Shown here one piece after another: positions 7,345 to 11,036 of a stretch of 11,036 bases of DNA (positions are counted from its first letter, which is position 1; each line of letters begins with the position of its first letter). The stretch covers positions 1-11,036 of the forward strand of contig DKVI01000081.1 in the NCBI GenBank assembly GCA_002491115.1, written 5' to 3'. The stretch is from Lachnospiraceae bacterium UBA7182 (GTDB taxonomy: Bacteria > Bacillota > Clostridia > Lachnospirales > Lachnospiraceae). A program made the translations under genes and the position numbers. The notes below the pieces were generated by a model. It was not told where the DNA came from. It saw nothing but the letters and a program-made list of their open reading frames with translations, and searched no databases.

Positions 7345-9716
7345 TGGGGGATAAAAAAGAGAAGATCCCGGCGGTTCGGATTTCGGTTCGGGACCTGGTG
7401 GAATTTGTGCTTCGAAGCGGAGATCTGGACAACCGTTACGGCGTGCGGAGGGATATGGAAGCCATGCAGGCGGGCAGCCGGCTGCACAGGAAGATACAAA
7501 AGCAGATGGGGCCTTCCTATCAGCCGGAGGTGACGCTTAAATATGCGGTCCGTTTGGGAGAAATCCCGGTGAGCATCGAAGGAAGGGCGGACGGAATCTG
7601 GACGGATGAGGACGCCTGGACGATCGATGAGATTAAGGGCACTTATAAAGATATTCACCGGATGGAAGAGCCTGTGCCGGTGCATCTGGCCCAGGCAAAA
7701 TGCTACGCTTTTATCTACGGGGAGCAGAGCGGGCTTGCCCGGGTAAAAACCCGCATGATCTATGCCAGCCTGGATACGGAGGAAACCCGCTGTTTTACCC
7801 ATGAGTACACTTATGAAGAACTGAAAGCGTGGTTTGAAGGGGTTTTAAAAGAGTATGAGCGATGGATCTCCTATGAGGCGGTCTGGAAGACAGAAAGGAC
7901 AGAGTCTCTGCGGCGCCTGGTATTTCCGTATCCTTACAGAGAAGGGCAGAAAGAACTGGCAGTCAGCGTCTATAAGACAATCCTTCGCAGGAAACGGCTT
8001 TTTATTCAGGCGCCTACCGGCGTGGGCAAGACACTGTCCACGCTGTTTCCGTCTCTGAAAGCCATGGGGGAAGGGCTGGAGGACAAAATTTTTTACCTGA
8101 CGGCCAGGACGATCACAAGAACAGTGGCGGGGGAAGCGCTGGATATCTTAAGGGGACAGGGAGCGCGGGTCAAATCCGTCATCCTGACTGCCAAAGAAAA
8201 ACTCTGTATCTGTGAGAAGGCGGACTGTAATCCGGACGCCTGTCCGTATGCCAGGGGGCATTTTGACAGGATCAACGAGGCGGTCTATGATCTGTGGACA
8301 AAGGGACCGGATTCCCTTGGCCGGGAGACGATTCTTGCCCAGGCCCACCGCTACAAAGTATGTCCGTTTGAGCTGAATCTGGATCTGTCTCTCTGGACGG
8401 ACGTGGTGATCTGCGACTATAATTATGTCTTTGACCCGAATGTCTGCCTGAAACGGTTCTTCGCGGAAGGCGCCAAAGGAGATTACCTGCTTCTGGTGGA
8501 CGAGGCGCATAATCTGGTAGAAAGGGGGCGCGCCATGTACAGCGCCGTTCTTGCCAAAGAGGATTTTCTGGAGATAAAACGTCTGGTCAGAGGAAGAAGT
8601 ACCGCGCTCACCCAGGCGCTGGAACGATGCAACAGACACCTGCTGACGTTAAAAAGAGAATGCGAAGACGGATACCGGTGTTTGCAGCAGGCGGACGGGT
8701 TCGCCCTGCATCTGACGCATCTGATGGGAGAACTGGACCGTTTTATGGAGACGCCGGTACCGGAAGAGTTGGGAGAACCGCTGCGGGATTTTTATTTTCA
8801 GGTGCGGAATTTTCTGAATCTATGCGCCCGGGTGGATGAAAATTATGAGATATATACGGAGTTTGCCGCGGACGGAAGATTCCTTTTTCATCTGTACTGC
8901 GTCCGTCCGGCGGAGAATCTGAAGCTTTGCCTGGATAAAGGGAACAGCGTGGTGTTTTTCTCGGCTACGCTGCTTCCGGTCAATTATTATAAAGACCTTC
9001 TGACGGGAGATACAGAGGATTACGCAGTCTATGCAAAATCGCCCTTTGATACAGAGAAAAGGCTGCTCCTGGTGGGCGCGGACGTAAGCAGCCGCTATAC
9101 GAGGCGTACAAAGCAGGAATATGACCGGATCGCGGACTATATCCTTCAGACCGTCAGAAGCCGGACGGGAAACTATCTGATTTTCTTCCCGTCTTATCGG
9201 ATGCTGGAAGAGGTCTACAGGCGGTGTACCGTATGGGAGGATGTGCTGTGGGTATGTCAGAAATCCGGGATGGATGAGCAGGAGCGTGAGTCGTTTCTGG
9301 GACAGTTTGCGGAAGGGGGTTCTCAGAGCATGGCGGCTTTCTGCGTGATGGGCGGTATCTTTTCGGAGGGGATCGACCTTACAGGCGGGCGGCTGATCGG
9401 AGCGGTGATCGTGGGGACAGGTCTTCCTCAGGTGTGCAGAGAACGGGAGATCCTGCGTAATTATTTCGACAGAAAAGGGATGGACGGCTTTGCCTACGCC
9501 TATCAGTATCCCGGAATGAATAAAGTGCTGCAGGCGGCCGGCCGGGTGATACGCACGGATGAAGACCGGGGCGTTATCCTTCTTCTGGACGAGAGGTTTT
9601 GGCATACTTCCTACAGACGGCTGTTTCCCAGGGAGTGGGATTCCTGTACACTGTGCAGGCTGAGCGCGGTCCGGGGATATCTGGACGCGTTCTGGCATAA
9701 AATGGACCAGGGATAA
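7341..9716 (+). CDS. DinG/XPD-type iron-sulfur DNA helicase with N-terminal RecB/Cas4-like nuclease domain
   Basis: This 791-residue superfamily 2 helicase of the DinG/Rad3/XPD group is expected to unwind DNA 5' to 3' using ATP. Residues about 10-180 form a PD-(D/E)XK nuclease-like domain with its key residues present: H49, GRAD (81-84), E97-x-K99 in DEIKG, and QAKCY (118-122). The helicase part has Walker A APTGVGKT (224-231), DEAH (387-390), SATL (541-544), SEGIDL (675-680) and QAAGRVIR (731-738). Cysteines 289/291, 296, 301 and 341 are suitably placed for a 4Fe-4S cluster. The frame is open back to 7128, but that part lies inside the glycosyltransferase gene; the ATG at 7341 overlaps its TGA, and AGGA (7333-7336) also fits the adjacent ATG at 7344. 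Similar nuclease-helicase fusions are known in Clostridia, annotated as DNA repair helicases. Family is firm; cellular role is inferred to be DNA repair or processing. Confidence 0.9.
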   Translation: MMGDKKEKIPAVRISVRDLVEFVLRSGDLDNRYGVRRDMEAMQAGSRLHRKIQKQMGPSYQPEVTLKYAVRLGEIPVSIEGRADGIWTDEDAWTIDEIKGTYKDIHRMEEPVPVHLAQAKCYAFIYGEQSGLARVKTRMIYASLDTEETRCFTHEYTYEELKAWFEGVLKEYERWISYEAVWKTERTESLRRLVFPYPYREGQKELAVSVYKTILRRKRLFIQAPTGVGKTLSTLFPSLKAMGEGLEDKIFYLTARTITRTVAGEALDILRGQGARVKSVILTAKEKLCICEKADCNPDACPYARGHFDRINEAVYDLWTKGPDSLGRETILAQAHRYKVCPFELNLDLSLWTDVVICDYNYVFDPNVCLKRFFAEGAKGDYLLLVDEAHNLVERGRAMYSAVLAKEDFLEIKRLVRGRSTALTQALERCNRHLLTLKRECEDGYRCLQQADGFALHLTHLMGELDRFMETPVPEELGEPLRDFYFQVRNFLNLCARVDENYEIYTEFAADGRFLFHLYCVRPAENLKLCLDKGNSVVFFSATLLPVNYYKDLLTGDTEDYAVYAKSPFDTEKRLLLVGADVSSRYTRRTKQEYDRIADYILQTVRSRTGNYLIFFPSYRMLEEVYRRCTVWEDVLWVCQKSGMDEQERESFLGQFAEGGSQSMAAFCVMGGIFSEGIDLTGGRLIGAVIVGTGLPQVCREREILRNYFDRKGMDGFAYAYQYPGMNKVLQAAGRVIRTDEDRGVILLLDERFWHTSYRRLFPREWDSCTLCRLSAVRGYLDAFWHKMDQG

Positions 9717-9722
9717 AGATAC

Positions 9723-9759
9723 AAAATAACCGTCTCCGAAAGCATCAGCGGGAGACGGT
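9723..9759 (-). terminator. Intrinsic terminator of the DUF1294 gene
   Basis: CCGTCTCC (9730-9737) and GGAGACGG (9751-9758) pair perfectly, with an extra A-T pair (9729/9759) and a 13-nt loop. Read leftward, the stem is followed by TTATTTTG, a fair U-tract. Read rightward it is followed by TCAGCC, so it is a poor terminator for the helicase gene. The 5' arm encodes the last residues of the DUF1294 protein, and its TGA stop (9745-9747) lies in the loop. Confidence 0.7.
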
Positions 9760-10017
9760 CAGCCAGATGACGGCGGCAGTCTGGGCGATCAGGATCGCAG
9801 GCATGCCGACGACAAAATACCAGTGTCTGGTTTTGTGGTGAAATACATACATCCCTGTCAGCGTTCCTATGGAACCGCCCAGAAAAGAGACAAGGAATAA
9901 AGTCTTTTCCGGGATACGCCAGAGCTTTTTTCTTGCTTTTCTTTTGTCCGATGCCATCAGGGAAAAACCAAGTACATTCATAAAGACCAGATAAATAAAG
10001 ATAATTTCTGTAAACAT
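9745..10017 (-). CDS. DUF1294 family small membrane protein
   Basis: This 90-residue protein belongs to the DUF1294 family of small membrane proteins with no established function. The family pattern is plain: MASDKRKAR (21-29), WRIPE (33-37), FLGGSIGTLTGM (45-56) and FHHKTRHWYF (59-68). Membrane helices are expected at about 2-20, 40-56 and 69-87. The frame extends upstream by 32 codons, but the ATG at 10017 is chosen because AGGAGG (10026-10031) sits 8 nt before it and the family's usual N-terminal helix starts there. It is transcribed leftward, convergent with the helicase gene and divergent from the sugar transporter gene. A possible extended -10 TGATATGAT lies at 10037-10045 on this strand, but its start site would fall inside the ribosome site, so the promoter is unresolved. 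Family and start are firm, function unknown. Confidence 0.88.
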   Translation of the reverse strand: MFTEIIFIYLVFMNVLGFSLMASDKRKARKKLWRIPEKTLFLVSFLGGSIGTLTGMYVFHHKTRHWYFVVGMPAILIAQTAAVIWLTVSR

Positions 10018-10025
10018 TCCTATAT

Positions 10026-10031
10026 CCTCCT
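10026..10031 (-). promoter_or_regulatory. Ribosome binding site fixing the DUF1294 start
   Basis: A perfect AGGAGG on the minus strand lies 8 nt before the ATG at 10017. It rules out the longer open frame that reaches 10113, which has no comparable site. Confidence 0.85.
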
Positions 10032-10078
10032 GTATTATCATATCACAGCAAAGACGATATGAGAAGGACAGATGGCGA

Positions 10079-10115
10079 AAAAAGAATACAACTTTTTCCG
10101 AAAAAGAATACAACT
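10079..10115. repeat. 15-bp direct repeat at 22-bp spacing with a palindrome between
   Basis: AAAAAGAATACAACT occurs exactly twice, at 10079-10093 and 10101-10115, a 22-bp period or about two turns of the helix. The joint between the copies forms a perfect 15-bp palindrome, CTTTTTC-C-GAAAAAG (10092-10106). It lies in the shared upstream region, 53 bp before the -35 box of the sugar transporter promoter and about 62-98 bp upstream of the DUF1294 start codon. Spacing and symmetry suggest a binding site for a dimeric regulator on one face of DNA, but no regulator gene lies in the window. Confidence 0.6.
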
Positions 10116-10158
10116 AAGGGAAAATGACAAAAAAATGTACGTATAGAAGCAAAAAACC

Positions 10159-10174
10159 TGAAAATCGGTTGACA
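10159..10174. promoter_or_regulatory. Putative LacI/CcpA-type operator over the -35 box
   Basis: TGAAAATCGGTTGACA has the two-fold pattern TG..AA.CG.TT..CA centred on CG (10166/10167), with 10 of 16 positions symmetric. The AA.CG.TT core is typical of sites bound by LacI-family repressors, including catabolite regulator CcpA. It overlaps the -35 box of the sugar-binding lipoprotein promoter, where a bound protein would block RNA polymerase. The pattern is seen; the regulator is inferred. Confidence 0.4.
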
Positions 10175-10197
10175 AAACAGGATGGACAATGTATATT
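10169..10197 (+). promoter_or_regulatory. Strong sigma-A promoter of the sugar-binding lipoprotein gene
   Basis: A perfect -35 TTGACA (10169-10174) and a -10 TATATT (10192-10197) are 17 nt apart. Transcription should start at about 10204, leaving a leader of about 170 nt before the ATG at 10375. The near-consensus boxes imply high output unless repressed, in keeping with solute-binding proteins being abundant. Confidence 0.85.
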
Positions 10198-10203
10198 ATT
10201 ACT

Positions 10204-10374
10204 AAACAAGGGACATGCAGACAGGACTTGTTAGTTAAATTAACAAAAGAAAAGCAGGCTTCTGGTGAAAATACAGAGTAAAACCAGAGCAAATCTCTTG
10301 TACAATCTTGTTCCGAAAGGAGCAACTTGTAAATACAATTTTCAATCAAATTCCATGTAGGGAGGAAAACGAAC
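10204..10374 (+). promoter_or_regulatory. Structured 5' leader of the sugar-binding lipoprotein mRNA
   Basis: The leader contains several possible hairpins: CTAAACAAG/CTTGTTAG (10202-10210 with 10227-10234, one bulged A), the palindrome GTTAAATTAAC (10234-10244), TCTGGT/ACCAGA (10261-10266 with 10283-10288), and TTGTTCC-GAAA-GGAGCAA (10308-10325), a 7-bp stem with one G-U pair and a GNRA tetraloop. TTGTA (10298-10302) could also pair with TACAA (10334-10338) around the last hairpin. The ribosome site AGGGAGG (10359-10365) is in an open stretch 9 nt before the ATG. I do not recognise a known riboswitch class and see no intrinsic terminator in the leader, so a role in mRNA stability or translation is only a possibility. 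Confidence 0.4.
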
Positions 10375-11036
10375 ATGAAAAGAAAACTTTTAAGCGCGAT
10401 TCTTGCAGTATCCATGGTGGCTGCTTCCGTAGTCGGATGCGGCGGCGGTAATTCTGCGCCGGCGGATGCACCGGCAGATGCACCGGCGGATACGGAAGCT
10501 CCGGCTGAAGGCGGAGATGCTGCACAGGCAGAAGCACCGGCTCCGGTGGCTGCAGACCAGGAAGGCGGCAAGATCGGTGTGGCAATGCCTACGCAGTCTT
10601 CTGAAAGATGGATCAAAGACGGCGGCAACATGAAACAGAAGCTGGAAGCTATGGGATATGAGGTTGACCTGCAGTATGCAGAGGATGATCCGCAGGCACA
10701 GGTTTCCCAGATTGAGAACATGATCGCTGCAGGCGCACAGTGCCTGGTTATCGCAGCGGTTGACTCAGGGGCTCTTACGACTGTAGAGGCTCAGGCTAAG
10801 ACGGCGGGTATTCCGATTATCGCCTATGACCGTCTCCTTATGGACACGGACGCGGTTTCTTACTATGCATCTTTCGATAATGAGGGTGTTGGTACAGCAA
10901 TCGGCGAGTATATCAAAACTGCAAAAGATCTTGACGCTGCAAAAGCAGCCGGCGAGAGCTACACCATCGAGTTCTTCATGGGCTCCCCCGACGACAACAA
11001 CGCCGTTCTGCTCCACCGGGGCGTGATGGGCGTGCT
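10375..11036 (+). CDS. chvE: ChvE-like sugar ABC transporter substrate-binding lipoprotein (3' end outside window)
   Basis: The first 220 codons of a solute-binding protein of the multiple-monosaccharide (ChvE) type are present; the gene runs off the right edge with no stop. It would capture sugars outside the membrane and pass them to an ABC permease, presumably encoded downstream. The signal peptide is KRK followed by a hydrophobic stretch, ending in the lipobox VVGC with the lipid-bearing C22. An Ala/Pro/Asp-rich tether runs from 23 to about 62. The periplasmic-binding fold begins at GKIGVAMPT, followed by DLQYAEDDPQAQVSQIENMI, AYDRL, YYASFDN and GSPDDNNA, which recall ChvE. ATG at 10375 follows AGGGAGG by 9 nt. 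It has its own strong promoter with a possible catabolite-type operator. From 10951 codon use shifts sharply to G/C endings. Family is firm; the exact sugar is unknown and the symbol is by similarity. Confidence 0.85.
   Translation, partial: MKRKLLSAILAVSMVAASVVGCGGGNSAPADAPADAPADTEAPAEGGDAAQAEAPAPVAADQEGGKIGVAMPTQSSERWIKDGGNMKQKLEAMGYEVDLQYAEDDPQAQVSQIENMIAAGAQCLVIAAVDSGALTTVEAQAKTAGIPIIAYDRLLMDTDAVSYYASFDNEGVGTAIGEYIKTAKDLDAAKAAGESYTIEFFMGSPDDNNAVLLHRGVMGV
10459..10494 (+). repeat. Three 12-bp tandem repeats in the lipoprotein tether
   Basis: Three 12-bp units beginning CCGGC(G/A)GAT follow one another and encode Pro-Ala-Asp-Ala type tetrapeptides in the linker between the lipid-anchored cysteine and the sugar-binding domain. 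Such repeats can vary in number by slippage, changing tether length without breaking the frame. Confidence 0.7.

Noticed and set aside
7341..7900. Stand-alone Cas4 or CRISPR-associated gene
   Set aside because: The nuclease-like motifs are fused to the helicase, and no repeats, spacers or cas genes were seen.
8820..9698. 292-codon open frame on the minus strand
   Set aside because: It is antisense to the conserved helicase motifs, rich in His, Pro and Arg, has no recognisable domain and looks like a shadow of the real gene.
10037..10065. Promoter for the DUF1294 gene (TTCTCA, 17 nt, TATGAT on the minus strand)
   Set aside because: The start site would fall within the ribosome binding site, leaving too short a leader; not convincing enough to list.
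10316..10332. Start-stop mini-ORF (AAAGGAG followed by TTG TAA) in the leader
   Set aside because: The ribosome-like site is inside a stable hairpin and only 4 nt from a weak start; too little to support translation.
10038..10721. Minus-strand open frame of 227 codons spanning the intergenic region
   Set aside because: It is antisense to the lipoprotein gene and leader, and its Ser/Ala/Pro-rich part mirrors the tether repeats.

Overview
The window looks like a Clostridia chromosome, most likely Lachnospiraceae. The grounds are moderate GC with AGGAGG-type ribosome sites, tightly packed and overlapping genes, sigma-A promoters with 17-nt spacers, a DUF1294 protein and a ChvE-like sugar-binding lipoprotein. 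No rRNA, tRNA, insertion sequence, integrase or CRISPR array was seen, and the species cannot be named from this sequence.

Positions 42-9716 hold one dense six-gene rightward unit behind a good promoter (TTGTAA, 17 nt, TATAAT). The order is a large DUF2142 membrane protein, a Wzx-like polysaccharide flippase, three family-2 glycosyltransferases in a row, and a 791-residue DinG/XPD-type iron-sulfur helicase with an N-terminal RecB/Cas4-like nuclease domain. Gaps are 13 and 18 nt, then the genes overlap by 13, 4 and 4 nt. The first five genes read as part of a cell-surface polysaccharide pathway: cytoplasmic glycosyltransferases build a lipid-linked oligosaccharide, the flippase moves it outward, and the DUF2142 protein may act on the outer face. 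No initiating sugar-phosphate transferase and no recognised Wzy polymerase or ligase lies in the window, so the locus probably extends to the left. The helicase-nuclease is functionally unrelated but shares an ATGA junction with the last glycosyltransferase.

Positions 9729-10017 carry a small leftward DUF1294 membrane protein. It converges on the helicase gene, and its stop codon sits in the loop of its own terminator hairpin.

Positions 10018-10374 form a divergent intergenic region. It contains a 15-bp direct repeat at 22-bp spacing, a LacI/CcpA-type palindrome over the -35 box of a strong promoter, and a leader of about 170 nt with several hairpins. From 10375 to the right edge runs the 5' part of a ChvE-like sugar ABC transporter lipoprotein. 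Its last 28 codons show an abrupt change in third-position GC.

I did not find a convincing new biological system. The items most worth checking are the nuclease-helicase coupled to the glycan operon, the duplicated outer domains of the DUF2142 protein, the layered control region, and the codon-use break at the right end.
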